From assembly GCA_000320545.1 (NCBI GenBank), contig ADNK01000825.1, forward strand, positions 1-64,000: DNA of 64,000 bases, given 5' to 3'. This DNA comes from Bigelowiella natans CCMP2755. Lineage: Eukaryota; Cercozoa; Chlorarachniophyceae. A program made the translations under genes and the position numbers. The notes below the pieces were generated by a model. It had not been told where the DNA came from, searched no databases, and worked only from the letters and a program-made list of their open reading frames with translations. This document shows, in pieces, positions 11,664-24,587 of the stretch. Numbering within the stretch: the stretch's first letter is position 1; every line of letters starts with the position of its first letter.

Positions 11664-13154
11664 TTGTGCGTGGTTCGTCGTCATTGTTCATTGTTCATTG
11701 TTCATTGTTTTTTGTCACCATTGAGGATGCCAGAAGACTCAAATCACCTGACCTCCCACTTGCAATTGCTAGGTTGGCCGAAAGTGACTTTTGGAGTCCT
11801 GCCCGCACGCTTGTCATGGTGTCATCGGTGTCTTCACAACACATGGACCTGCAATTGTTGCACCAAGACCCGTGTGCACACTTTGGCACGTGCTTGTGTG
11901 CTGACGTGTGCCACACATGAACCATCGCAGCAACAACAGCGAAAGCATTGTGATGTGTTTCACGGGACACAATGACAGAGCTGCGTGGACACACAGGCAC
12001 GTGCTTTGGTGCACAGTGCTTTGTCTCTCACCATTGGCATTGTTCACGCTTGTCACAGGAAAAAATGTTCCAACAAAAATCGGTTGCACTCACTTGCATT
12101 GAACAATGCATCGATCGAAATTTCATCTCCATTTGTGATGCAATGATGCCGTGATGGCATGAAAAACAACAACGTGCGCACATGCACTGACTGGGACGTC
12201 TAGACGTGTCAATCGCAACCCAGCAATGCATCTAGCCAGACACGAGCGCGCAACTGCACGTCTAGCACACGTTGGTTCTGTCTTTTCTGTTGCCAAACTA
12301 GCAAAACGCATGCGCTGTCATCACCAGCTCTGGAGCTGGGTGTGCGCAGAACGATGCACGCGTTGCACATAGTTGGTTTGCCGAACCATGTGCGTGCGAT
12401 TCCGTGCACAAGTGGCAGCGGCATGCGCGACAAAACAAGACGGATGCACTGCTAGACTGCTTGATCGTGCCTCGGCTCTGCTGGTCTGGGCAAACCACGC
12501 ATCTGCGCGCCAGCATTTCCTGCTAGCCTGGCAGCAAGGCAACATTTTTTTGAAGGTTGGACAACAGTGTGTGTGATTGTGATGGAAAATGTCACATGTG
12601 CTCTAGTGCTAGCCGTGGCGCAAATGGCTGCGTCCTACTCGCCTACTTCCATCTTCACATCTGCGGTTTTTTTTTAAAGGAAGGGAAGTTGCGAATTCTC
12701 TAGGCAATGATGCAACCACCACTCTCTTGCTTTGCTCTACTTCCTTTTCTTAATCTCCTTGGAGGGCGGTTGTTTGTTGCACAGGAAGTGCAAAATCCCC
12801 TGAAACCATGGCAAATTAATCGAATTCGGCAATGTGAGAAGATGAAGAAATACCCTTTCAGAGATTTCTTATTTCTGAAACCTCGCAGTTTGCGACGCTG
12901 CTTGTTTCTCTGTAGATACAATGTGATCAAAGTCAACACAAACATGTGTGTAACACACACATGTATGCACATATGTGCATAAATATGTACATATAAATGT
13001 GTATATATTTACATATGGATGCTGTTTTTGTTGTATGTGGATGCTGTTTTTGTTGTTGTTGTTGTTGTAGGATTCCTATATTCTGTACCTCTTTTTGAAT
13101 GTTTTCATTAATAGCCGTCATTTGGTCCTGCTGAGAAATTATGATGATTAAGTT

Positions 13155-15407
13155 TTAACCGATGAAACGCGGGGGGGATATTCTTGAAACTGGGGCATTA
13201 AGTAGTGTATTACCAACGCCAAAATTTCCCGATTTACGACGTATCTGATACAATAACACTGTGAGTTGTGAGAAAGAAAGTGATGACTTGAACATACCTG
13301 ACGCGTTTATTATCATCCACCAGATCCCTCACTTTCCCTTCCTGAAAAATTCCAGATGAATCCTCTCTTTGAATCATTTGTTGCCAATTGTAGGAAATCA
13401 ACAAGTGATATTGCCAGAAGAAGGAATACCAGTTCTGCGATGAGTTTCTTCCTCTCAGCTTCATCCGCTCCAACCGCCTCACCAGGTGAAGTTGTCGTAG
13501 GTAAAGTTATCATCTGATAGATGAATTGCATAATTTGAGAATGGATAACATTTTTCGATTTGCATCTATGCTTACTTTTTGCTTTGGTGCTTCCGTTGCA
13601 GCTGACCTAGTGCCTCCTGAAACTATTACAAATCACGTTTCTTTTCAGATTCTCTCACTCAAAATGTCGAGACGTGGAGTGCAAGGACGTTTACTTATTT
13701 AGGAACATTCTTGTTTTCTACCATCCCAAATTTGTTTTCGACTTTTCTGTGCGTTTTGGTCAGCAGTATTACCAGGTTTGGGGCTGGATTGAGAAGCGTT
13801 TCTGGCGACCTTCTCCAAAAAATCGGCTTCTTCATCCTTAAGGTTAAGAATTCATGTTAACAACAGGAAAGAGCTCAACATTGTGAAATGTTGCACGGAA
13901 AGATTTTGCTATTTTCCCAAAATCTTCAAAGCGTCGTGAGTAGCAACTCTCTAAAAATTTACGTAGATTTTCCTTCAATGATGAAGATCTATCAAAAATA
14001 AATCATGAAACGGGACCCAAAACTATTGATAGCATCTATCAATCTGGGCACTCTGGTATCAAATCTGTCACTACCGGGTGGATATCATTTCCAGCTAAAT
14101 CCACAGCCTTTAGAGCTTTAAAACACCTGAATTTGAAGGTAATTTAAATGAAAAATCTACTTGCAAAAATTTAGAATAGCTTTGACCCAGCTTTCCAAAT
14201 GGGTGGCTCAGTGAGTTCATTGTTCGACGCGATCAGTTGCTACGAATTAGCGAGGAAGAAGGTGGTCATGATTGTGGTGAATAAGTCATATTATGTCATT
14301 TATTCCTTCAAAGAAAGACAATTTGAAGTCTCCTAACTATGCTAGAAGTGAAATGGTGCTACCTGTATCTTGATGAGATGCGTCATATCCGGTAACTTTT
14401 TCAATCTGTTGTTTTTCATACTGACAATCCGAAGGTTTCGCATGCCCTACGATAAGTAGATGAAAATTTACATTCCCGTGGCACTAATTAATTTCCTATT
14501 CAAATAGATAACCTTAAAATCGACTTCCTCCAGTTCGTTGTCATCTAGTTCTACCCTCATCAGTTTCTGTAAAAGAGTTCCATTAGAATTCTTCCGCCCA
14601 GAGATCACACAAAAGCAAAGTTTTAGTATTTAAACACTAATTACCTTGATATGAGCGAGGGATGGAAATTTTCTGAGCTTGTTGAAAGAGATATCTAGAT
14701 TAACTAGGCTCGTAGCACCTAGGAATGTGGTGATAAAATCTGAGAGTATGGCCTTTTCTTCGTTGTTGTCAAGACGAAAACATAATTTTAGTGAGGACTG
14801 GGACCTTCGAATTTTTTAATATCAATTTCTTCGATTTTGTTCCTCGACAGATCGAATAGCAACAGCTGATGACAAACATTCAACATTCACTGAATCCAAC
14901 AATCGTCTCGTTAAACATATGACGCTTCTGACGCTTCTGACGCTTCTGCCCCACATGGTGAAATTGTAGTAGCTTCTAAGAAATATCTTTTTAATGCTTA
15001 CATTTGAAAGTCCTGATACATCCGGAACCTCAACAAGTTCATTGTTGGGAACGTAGATGTACTCCAGATTTTTAAGAGCAGACAGACTCGGCAGTCTCCC
15101 GATCTGATGAGGTACGTTGTTGTAAACACCCACCTCTATCGAAAAGCATAAACATGATTAAACTTACATTATTTTCTTGCATGTATAGCTCTTTGAGGTT
15201 TGTGAATGGATTTAATGAAGGCACATCGAGTTTCCTAAGATCGTATTGAGGCTCAATCAAGGAATGACCATGATTCGCTCACAATCCTACGACATACCCT
15301 TGAGAAGAATTGATGGCGAGTTTATTCACACTCTTCGCATTTTCGGCGATGTTAGCGCCAAGATCACGCGCCCATTTGATCAGCGCTTTTTCCTTCTTCT
15401 TGGACAT
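13155..15407 (-). CDS. Leucine-rich-repeat protein
   Basis: Starts at ATG 15407 with a basic, charged N-terminus (MSKKKEKALIKWARDLG), no signal peptide. Following minus-strand exons give LRR segments: LNPFTNLKELYMQENN, LKNLEYIYVPNNELVEVP, QLLLFDLSRNKIEEIDIK, SLVNLDISFNKLRKFPS, LMRVELDDNELEEVDFK, LRIVSMKNNRLKKLPDM and ALKAVDLAGNDIHP (near 14100). The C-terminal part (13.2-13.9 kb) is charged and non-LRR (DEEADFLEKVARNASQ; EAVGADEAERKKLIAE). LRRs of this SDS22-like type act as protein-binding scaffolds; no enzymatic domain is seen. The last exon is uncertain: a stop at 13155 fits one phase, but an exon at about 13075-13130 (DQMTAINENIQKE) could extend it. A further coherent minus exon at 15.66-15.75 kb (FQQIRGHRVTATGTLNP) is not placed. 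Confidence 0.75.
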
Positions 15408-15978
15408 GTGGCTTCAAGGGGGGAGGAGCGTTCGACAAAGAAGCCCAGGCGGCGGGATCGATAACTCAATAGGATTAAGCTTTCCTTCTTGTCGCGATAC
15501 AGAAACCCTGTGTTATTTGACAAATTGAAGGTGAATGAGGAGGTGAAAAGACCAGGTCATTTTCAGGATTATTTACTTATAATTTTACCAATTTCTCTTA
15601 TGTGTTGGTATTTATCCAATAAAACAGAAAATACATAGGATTCTTACTCTGCGACGTAGATTCTCGGCTTTCAGATCCGTAGGATTTAAGGTTCCAGTGG
15701 CCGTTACTCTGTGTCCACGGATTTGCTGGAACTGATCCAGATCTGTAGTCTAGATCTGCGAGCAGCTGGAGCGATAAATTGTTATAGAGAAAAATAATAA
15801 TATCTAGAAATAAAATTTTCTCCTCAAATATAATATTTCGTGTGTTTTTGAGAGTGTCTTTTGAAATATTGATTCAAACCTACCCCTCACCAACTATTTG
15901 CACCGACTTGCCGATCGATCACTTGGGGAGGGGCAAAGCATGTATTTTTGCTAATCGACAAGCGCTGCAACATTGATT
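15408..15978. promoter_or_regulatory. Divergent promoter region between LRR and granulin-like genes
   Basis: Head-to-head gap of about 570 bp. It is AT-rich between 15,770 and 15,860 and lacks the CTAG/TGCA composition of the islands, apart from a TCTAGATCTGCG patch near 15,750. One unplaced minus-strand exon-like stretch lies at about 15,660-15,750. No TATA box can be assigned with confidence. Confidence 0.4.
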
Positions 15979-16859
15979 ATGGTCACAAGCGCACGCCAAT
16001 TCTTGTTCAGGGGCCACAGCGCTGCTGCAGCGCTATTATGCTTGTCCACACTCACGTTTACCCAAGCCACCGCATTCGAGGCAAAGACTGGCCGACAATC
16101 TGCTGGAGCAGAAGCGGAGTGGACCTCAGCCGTATTGGTAGACCCTAAAGATTTTCCTCGTTTCCTCTTGAAAAAAACAGCTGCTGCCACTGGAAAGAGG
16201 ATCGGCGGGAATGAGACGAATTATCAGTATGCTATGGGAAGTGGTACGACCGCGAATAACGAGAACGGGGCCGTAAAAGGCCGTGTGTGCGGATCAATGC
16301 TCTGCCCTTACCAGGAAGGTAGTGAAACATGATTGTGGGGAGTTAGAAATGCAAGAGAATCCTGAAAGGAGAGCAAACATTGCCATGAAGTATTACGCTG
16401 ATCCATCATCACCCAAATCGTTTATTCAATAGGAGTCTGTTGCCCTGGAAAGTCATTTTGCTGTCCTTCTGGCACTGCATGTTCGACTGAAAGAGCAACC
16501 TGCCTTCTTGATCACTCTGTAATTACCAATAACCTTTGATAATTTGAAAATAATTATAGATATTTCGTGTCTATGATTATTTTCCAATTCTGATGATACC
16601 CACCGTTTCCCTCCTAAATTTCTAATATTTCTCTTGTACAGAAGAGTTCTGCGGGTGACATTACCATGCATCAGCACCCTAAATTTCATCACGGTGATAG
16701 CGACGGTGGGACCAGCAACATCAAGAGCACCACCAACGCGCATGAGTCCGAAAGTTTTTATCAAAACCGAATTCCCAGAGCCCCTCCTCCTCCTCCCCCT
16801 CAAATGGCGTACCAGCTGCAGGTAAGCAGACCAACGAACAGGACAGAGGGATCCTGCCA

Positions 16860-16902
<43 letters not shown>

Positions 16903-17045
16903 CATGTCTCATCTAAGCATGTTGTCTGTTTGCTGGCTTTCGTATCAAAAGAACCATGTTCCGCTGCCGCTTGCGATTCAGCTACCGAGATCTTCAGGTT
17001 GCTTGCTGCTCATATTGCTTTCAGCCATATCGTCAAATGGACATG

Positions 17046-17083
<38 letters not shown>

Positions 17084-17144
17084 CTATCTCTGCAGACACT
17101 TACTCCAAAGACCTGCGCGATTAGTTGTTTGATAGCAAATTAAA

Positions 17145-17190
<46 letters not shown>

Positions 17191-18352
17191 GTGCGACTAT
17201 TGTTATGTTATAACCCTCTTCTCATTGTGTGGTATGTAAGATCTAGGCGGCGGATCTGCGAATGTACCCCCAGCAGCACAGGCACCGAATCCGAAGCCGC
17301 TGTTTGAAGTGGAGGATGCCGGTGATGATCAGAGTAGCGGCGGCGACAGGGCCAATTACCATCGCAACTCACCTCAGGTTCCCGCCATTGTAGCTGATTC
17401 TTCCTTGCGATGATTGGTGGTGATGATGAAGATATTTCAATGCATTCTTCCTCTAATGCGTGTATGGTTGGAGGGGGGGGGTGGAGGCACAAGCTACTAA
17501 CGCTCAAAGCGCAAACACTCTTAATATTTCCTCCATTAGCTGCTATTTCTACTGTTGCTACTACCTGTTCTTTTCCTTATTTTTCTTAATTTTTTCATTT
17601 TTTTTTCACATTTGTTCTCTTCTTCTTCTTTTCCTTCATCATTGTCATCTTCTCTTCTAATTCTTCTCCTTTCACGCAGCCTGTGGTACCCACACCAGTT
17701 CGTGGGGGGCACAGCCATCATAGCAGGATTAGCAGCAGTACGGAAGGAGGAGAAGGAGAAGCTGGAGACAAAGAATTCGTGACACCCACCTGGGGAGAGC
17801 GGTTGTTTCGCATGACTGCTGTTGTTGTAGCTGGGCATCCTACCACTTAGAAAGAGATTAATTAGCTTCTCGTTGTAAGTACAAGCGACCACCGATTGTG
17901 AAAATTGCCCCTCTCCCTAACGTATCATCGCAAGCTTGATCCAATGATGTTTCTGCTGCTGCTGCTGCTGCTGCTCTTGCAACACGTTGTCTACGTACGT
18001 AGGGGGCCGCTGGGGCGGCTTAGCCAGCACGAGGAGATGGAAATGATCGAGCCAGTGAGGAGGGGTCCTGCTACTGAAGAGATGAGCTACATGCCGACAT
18101 TGATGCGAACGGAGTCTCAGGTTGCTGCTGCTACTATTTGGTGAAATGATATTATTCCAACCTGCTGCTGCCTTCCTCCTCCTCCTCCTCCTCCTACTCG
18201 TTTTGATGTTTGCACCATAGATTCCACGTCTCCGTGAAATGAGGGATTGCTGTCAACATTGCGGCTTCTGTAAAGGTTGTGACAGCAGAGACTACTCCCT
18301 GTACTACCTATCTTATCAATCGTCAATTTTTGCATCGGATAACTGTTGGTGA
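15979..18352 (+). CDS. Granulin-like Cys-rich protein with signal peptide
   Basis: ATG at 15979 opens a hydrophobic signal sequence (AAAALLCLSTLTFTQATA) followed by FEAKTG. The ATAFEA junction resembles the AF cleavage motif of complex plastid presequences, though simple secretion is equally possible. Exon 1 ends at about 16319. The next exon (about 16433-16519) completes a Cys pattern, VCCPGKSFCCPSGTACSTER then TC, matching the CC/CC/C/C half of a granulin (epithelin) module. Later exons are Pro-, Gly- and Ser-rich linkers (16.65-16.82, 17.24-17.38, 17.69-17.80, 18.0-18.12 kb). The last exon (about 18,221-18,352) has a second Cys cluster, RDCCQHCGFCKGCDSRDY. The join between the exons at 16.82 and 17.24 kb has an unresolved phase, so a small exon may be missing. 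Family knowledge: granulins are disulfide-stacked modules, often secreted or linked to proteases; no protease domain is seen here. Confidence 0.62.
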
Positions 18353-18393
18353 TGATTTATATGTATATGTAATATTATATATATATGTATAAA

Positions 18394-18432
<39 letters not shown>

Positions 18433-18689
18433 TGCCTATCTTTGTTCAGGATGTTCAATGTGTTAAAAGAACGCCTATGGATTACAACGATTATCCAACC
18501 AGCCAAATTACCATCTCAGTCTTAGGAAGTAGTAATATGAATATAGCACAGATGACGCAAAAAAGCGATTGCGATCCGATAACGATGATCAACCCACATG
18601 TTTCATGATATTCAAGTTGAAACCTACACTCGTCATCATCGTCGTCGTTACGATTATTCGTTAAAATGGTCATGCTCATCAAGCTGCAG

Positions 18690-18960
18690 CGTCCTGCATT
18701 TCAATAACTTGCCTGTGTGCATGTATGCATCATGCAGGATGTACGCTTGCATTTATTTGTAGATGCTGTCAATCATGTCGCTTTGCGCAGCTAATGGGCC
18801 CTGTAATTAGGTATAGGCGCATTGACTGCTGTGGTGTGTACGGTGGCCTGAGCGCACATGCAAACATCTTGTTGCGTATCTTCGATCTGCGCAGCAAAGG
18901 CATTTTCTGTACGTCGTGTGCAAGCACGTACGTCTTGAAGCAGTAGCCAAGCAAAAAATA
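18690..18960. other. TGCA/GCATGC-rich intergenic island C
   Basis: Fills the tail-to-tail gap between the granulin-like gene (ends 18352) and the LPCAT-like gene (ends 19073). It is dense in TGCATG, GCGCACATGC and ACGTACGT words. An (AT)n tract (18,400-18,429) precedes it. No coding exon is seen. Confidence 0.6.
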
Positions 18961-19072
18961 TGTTAATCACTTACGCAGCCTGCGCGAGCATCCACTCTCA
19001 CCAGCACAGGATTTCTCTCAGAATCCTTTGATTTCATTACAGCTGTATATGTGTACATGTATAGCGCAGCTA

Positions 19073-19697
19073 CTAACGCTTAGTATCACTCGCCTTTGCT
19101 GGCGTTTGCTTCTTCGCCGTCGTGATGAGGGCGGTTGGGTCCGATGCTGATGGAGCAAGTGCCCTCCTCCACGAGTCAAACGATTCTGCCATCTTTGGAT
19201 TCTCCCGAACATACTTTACAAATTCCTAATATTGTATGATGTGACCAAATGTACGTGGTCTCAGTCTATCTCTCTCCTCCTCCTCCTCCTCCTCCTCCTC
19301 CTCCCTATTCCTCTTTCTCCCACAACTAGCTATGCTGCTACTACTACTACTACTGCTACTACTACTTATGATGCTACCTCCAATGCAATCTTGCCATCCT
19401 TATTTGTGTCAACATGCTCGAATATATGCTTGATTTCGGGTGACTGCTCATTGGAAGGGCACGCCTTTTGTGTGTGTTATGTGGAGTGATTATCGATGGA
19501 AAATACCATCAAATTCGCAGAAACAAATCTTCCCTTCTTTCAATGGGTGAAAATGCGTGTTGTCACCACACACCTTGCGCAGGATGGCCTCAAATTCGTT
19601 CAAATTGAGATATCCATCACCATCCACATCGAAGATAGAGTACACACGTTCAAAGATCTGGATTATGTTAACACAGATATATACATAAATCTATGTA

Positions 19698-19740
<43 letters not shown>

Positions 19741-21377
19741 CGCCGACATTCCCCCCTCCGGGTACATATGAGCTTGGAAACATACGCATTGCCCGATGGT
19801 ACTACTATATTTGAGCCCCACATCATCACCCACTTTCGCGTGGCAGCAATATATCTATCCATCAGCATCACAGTTATGTTCATCAAAGGCGTGGGGTAGT
19901 AAGGAGGAGTCGCTGTCTTCTTCATCTTCTTATTCTTCGTCTCCTTCTTCTCATCACTACACACAAGCTACTAGAGCAACACCAACAACAACTACTAGCA
20001 CTTCCACCACCACTACTTCCGCAATGATGCAAAGATAATACGTGCATCCCTAATACCGTTTCACTGGAGAGGTTTGTGTTCGCAAACGCCATACCGATTA
20101 AATATACGCGGAAGTCGATGTAACCATCTCCGTCCTGTGGATGCATCATGGGAAAATGAGGAGGGGGGGGGGAAGAGGGAGGGGAGAGTAACGGGGAACC
20201 GCAAAACACAAACAGAAGGTGATAACAAGACTGGACAAAACAAACTCAGGGTAGAAGAGTGATAATGGTGAGAGCTCCTCCCCGTCGTGTGTGTGTGTGT
20301 GGTGTGCGCACGCGCAATAACATATTGGCCACCACCAGCAGCAGCAAGAGGAGGAATAACAGAGTGAGGAGAAGGAGGAGGAGGAGGAGAGGGTGATATA
20401 CATTATCAATCAATCAATAACCTCATCGAGCATATCAAACACGTTTGACCATTGCGGAGATCCTGAAGCCTATGATGATGATGATGACGACGACGATGAT
20501 GATGATGATGATGATGATGATGATAACATCCATCACGTTGTCACGCATGCGACTTCCAAGAGAGCATCATCATCATCATCATCGTCGTCGTTGTTGTTGT
20601 TGTTGTTGTTGTTGCTATTCTCGTCGTTGTGGGCTCGGTAAGAACAGTACCTCCATTCCAGCGAGGAAGTCGTCGCGCGACAGCTTTCCATCCTTATCGG
20701 TGTCCAGTTTTAGGAAGGCCTATGTGGATGGCAGCAATGCTGATGATGGTGCTCATGGTGTTGATGCTGGTGGTGATCGTAGTCTGACAAGTGCCACGAA
20801 AATAAAGTCAGCAGAGAACGACTTCAATGTTTGCACTGAAGTTCAGAACTACTGCTTTTCGATAACCCCCCTCCCCCCCTCCCCCCCCCCCATTCCCAGG
20901 CATCCCTTTGAAACCTCGAAGTAGCGCTTGATGCTGTCCAGTTTCATTGAGAAATGCTCGCGAATTGCGTTTGCCTGCAGCGACAGCGCGCACATGTGGA
21001 AGAACGGCGAATAGCGTGTGAAGGAAACGAAGATGATGGTGAAGGTGAAGAGGACGATGACGATGACGGATAAGGGGACAAGTGCAAACAGAACATCGTC
21101 GTTCACCAGATGGGCTTGCCAAAGCGATCAAAGAAACACATAAACAAGACGGATCAACACTAACAAGTATATATTATTCGTTTGAGCGAAAGGGCAGCAC
21201 CTACCTCGATAACGACTGATTCAGCAGGGGCATGGTTTTTGATCGCAAGGGCCTACGACAACAGGAAGAACAAGAAGAAGACAGCAGCAGCAGAAGCATG
21301 ATGATGATGATGATGATAATGATGATGGTGATGACGATGTATTATCCTCGTAGGAATGGCCACACATCATACCACTT

Positions 21378-21411
<34 letters not shown>

Positions 21412-21487
21412 AACTAATACCTGCAACTTCACATCATCGAAGCTATGATTGGTTACCTAAAAGAGAGCATGCAAGCAGCATGGCAAA

Positions 21488-21524
<37 letters not shown>

Positions 21525-22712
21525 ATGATGCTGACAACGACGGTCTTGAGAATTTGATGATGAGGCATAAATGCTGTATAAAGCTCATCATTCTCGCACA
21601 CCTCCACCACCTTCCAATTTGCGCATGACAAACATCGTCGCTTTCGCAATCTTCATCATCATCATCGTCATCATCATTATCATCGTCGTCACGTTTGCGT
21701 GCCATTTACATACTCACAGTCTCTCCGCTCCCCCCCTCCCTCACATCGTCCTTCTACCACCCACCTTGAGATTGAACCATGTACCCATCTGATCCCTGAG
21801 ATGATGGGAAACAGAAGAAGGAGGAGGAGGAGGAAAACAATGCAACATGATGATGATGATGATGATGATGGTGATGGTGATGATGATGGGAAAAGAAGAT
21901 ATTTGGCTCATTATCTTTCTCTGTATATTTGGGCAGCAGCAGCAGCATAAACAGCACTACTACAACTGCTGGTGATGGTGGTGGTGGTGGTGGTGCCACT
22001 CTTCTTCTCCTAGTCTCGTCCTGCTCTTCTTTTTGCGGGTTGTTGGCGTTAAACCGACCTTACTCTCCTCGAATAGAGCAGAGCATCCTTCTTCTCTTCA
22101 AGGTTTGGATCATAAATCGGTCCGAAATCGACCTATTATCAAAGCAGCAGCAGCAGAAGAAGAAAGAAGAAGAAGAAGATGAAGAAGAAGAATAGAAAGA
22201 AATGTTCTAATTAAGGTCCTCGTTCTTAAAGAAGCAGCAGTCTTAGCTTCGCGTACAACACCTACTACAACTACTGCTGCTACTACTACTACTACCACCA
22301 CCCACTTCTACTACTACTACTATTACTACTATTACTACTACTACCACTTCTTCTACTACTACTACTACCTCCATCTTGTTGCAGGGCTCGCACATAAGGC
22401 GAAACAGCATATGGAAGAGGCTTGGCCCAGCTGAGACCTGCGAATCGGTTTGGTTGGTAGCGTGGAGAATGGTGTTTACACAACGGAGGAGGACGATGAC
22501 AAAGCAAACAACACATAATAATGACGATGATGATGATGAAAGATGATGAGAAAGATGATGATGATATCCAATGATCGTTGTTGAAAAGTTGCACTGCAGT
22601 GAAGGAAAGCAGTATCATATTATCATCATGCATGCAAAAGGCACTTTCTTCTTTCCTTCCATTCTATGAAAACCACACTCCTCATACCCATTCTGGTCAT
22701 CATCATTATTCT

Positions 22713-22758
<46 letters not shown>

Positions 22759-23543
22759 AACTTCGATAGGCTACTCCTCTTCCTCCTCCTCCTCCCCCCC
22801 TCTCCTCCTCACCCATGCAGGGTTGAATCGTCCTGAGTACTTAACACCGATCATCTGCACGGGTCTGAGAAGGTGATGATCAAGGAAGGAAGAAAGAGGA
22901 AGGAATCAACCAATCAATCGATCAATCAATGGTGACACATATGGAGTGGTGCTAAAGTAGGACTAGATTCCTGATTATTAACTTCCACCAGAACTACGGC
23001 AATGCTACTAGCGAAGGCAGCGGTCAGATGGGAACGACACTTCAAGAACCGATGTGAATGAGAGTTATGATGACAATGGTGGTGGTGGTGGTGGTGGTGG
23101 TGGTGAGATGGAAGCAGCAGTAGAGGGGAGAGAGGGAGAGAGAGGGAGAGAGAGAGAGAGGGGGGGAGAGGAATAGTGCTGATCTACATCTGAAACTTGA
23201 CAATATACCTTCCCGGGTTAAAAGCGCCAGCTTTGAACGTGATCAAGTTCTCTCCGTTTGTGCATGTGGCCTTTGCATTACGTAGTGTCACAAGAAGGAT
23301 GATGATAATAAGAGGAGGAATAGACGATTGATGATGTTGATGACAATGATGATAATGGCAGCCTTTTTCAACTGGAGAGCAAAATCTACCCAATATTTGC
23401 TACATAGCATAGTGCTACTACTGGTAGTACAGCTATGAGGACCTCAGGATAGATGAGAATGTGAGACCATCCTGATCCTAGTATTGTTGTTGTATTATGG
23501 GAAGAAGAAAAACAACACATAAGAACAAGAAGGACAAGCGCAA

Positions 23544-23578
<35 letters not shown>

Positions 23579-23949
23579 ACGTCAGCTGATAAGGCAGCAA
23601 GAATCTATTTCAAAACCACTGTCTATGTAACCCTCCCCACCTACACAACAACACGCACATATCAAGGGATATCAACGCAAGCGCCCATTCCCATCCTACT
23701 ACTGGGACACAACAACAACAACAACAACAACTGGCAAATCACCTTTCTTAGCTCGGTTTATCAGTTCTTGCTTAACCTAGGATGATGATGATGATTATTA
23801 TTATTATCATTATTATGACTGTTTCTATATCCAACACATATACATCATCAACCGGCAACTTCATTCACAATGAGGTGGACGAAGGTGGGGCAGCAATCAC
23901 TTAGAAAGCTGAAGAGAACGAAAGAAAGGAGAAAGAGAAAGAGAGAGAG

Positions 23950-23988
<39 letters not shown>

Positions 23989-24553
23989 GTTTTTAATCAT
24001 CATCATCAACAACAACAACAGCAACTTCACCTCGTGCCGGGAGGAGGCCGAGAATCGGTCGAAGGTCACGGCCTAACGAGAAAGCGAACGAGTGAAATGG
24101 ACAACAACAACAACAACAACAACAACAAGGAAGGTATTCGGACTATCAACATAGTGTAATGTTAATAAATCAATCAAAACTCTGCTGCTTTTCTCCTCAT
24201 ATCGACAACAGCACATACATGCTATCATAGCAGCACCTGAATAGCCTTCACCACTGATCCAAGCCCAGGCAACTGAGAAACAGCAAGGGCCGATCGTAGT
24301 ATGGTGGGGGAGAGGCGAGGGGATGAATATGAGTGCGATTCAATGAGAGCGGCTGCTCTTCCTACTCATCAGACAGCACTAGTTCCAAGGAAAAACATGT
24401 CAGGGCTGGTGCTGTTGGGTGTGAAAATAATATCGTATTTTCATGCATGGATATCTATATTTATGTGCGCGCGCGTCTGTGTGTGTGTGTGTGTTTGTGT
24501 GCGCAGATGTAGAGTTCGGTCCTTTGACGGGGCATAGATAATACTACTGACAT

Positions 24554-24587
<34 letters not shown>

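Larger units (their letters stand above)
10930..12640. other. TGCA/CTAG-rich intergenic island B
   Basis: Lies between the 5' end of the SLC4 gene and the 3' end of the minus-strand LRR gene. It is rich in GTGCAC, TGCA, GCATGC and CTAG words. It holds a 60-bp direct repeat pair and a short TTCATTG triplication near 11690. Open frames on both strands lack splice-consistent partners or family similarity, so I treat it as non-coding. Confidence 0.7.

Noticed and set aside
12707-12982. Plus-strand ORF with a hydrophobic, signal-like N-terminus (MMQPPLSCFALLPFLNLLGG).
   Set aside because: No splice partner, no similarity, and its end runs into a TG/CA-type low-complexity stretch. If real it would also make the left part alternate strands, but evidence is too thin.
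19770-19895. Open minus frame (NITVMLMDRYIAATRKW) between LPCAT EF-hand exons.
   Set aside because: Flanking EF-hand exons join in phase 0 without it; inclusion would break the expected domain.
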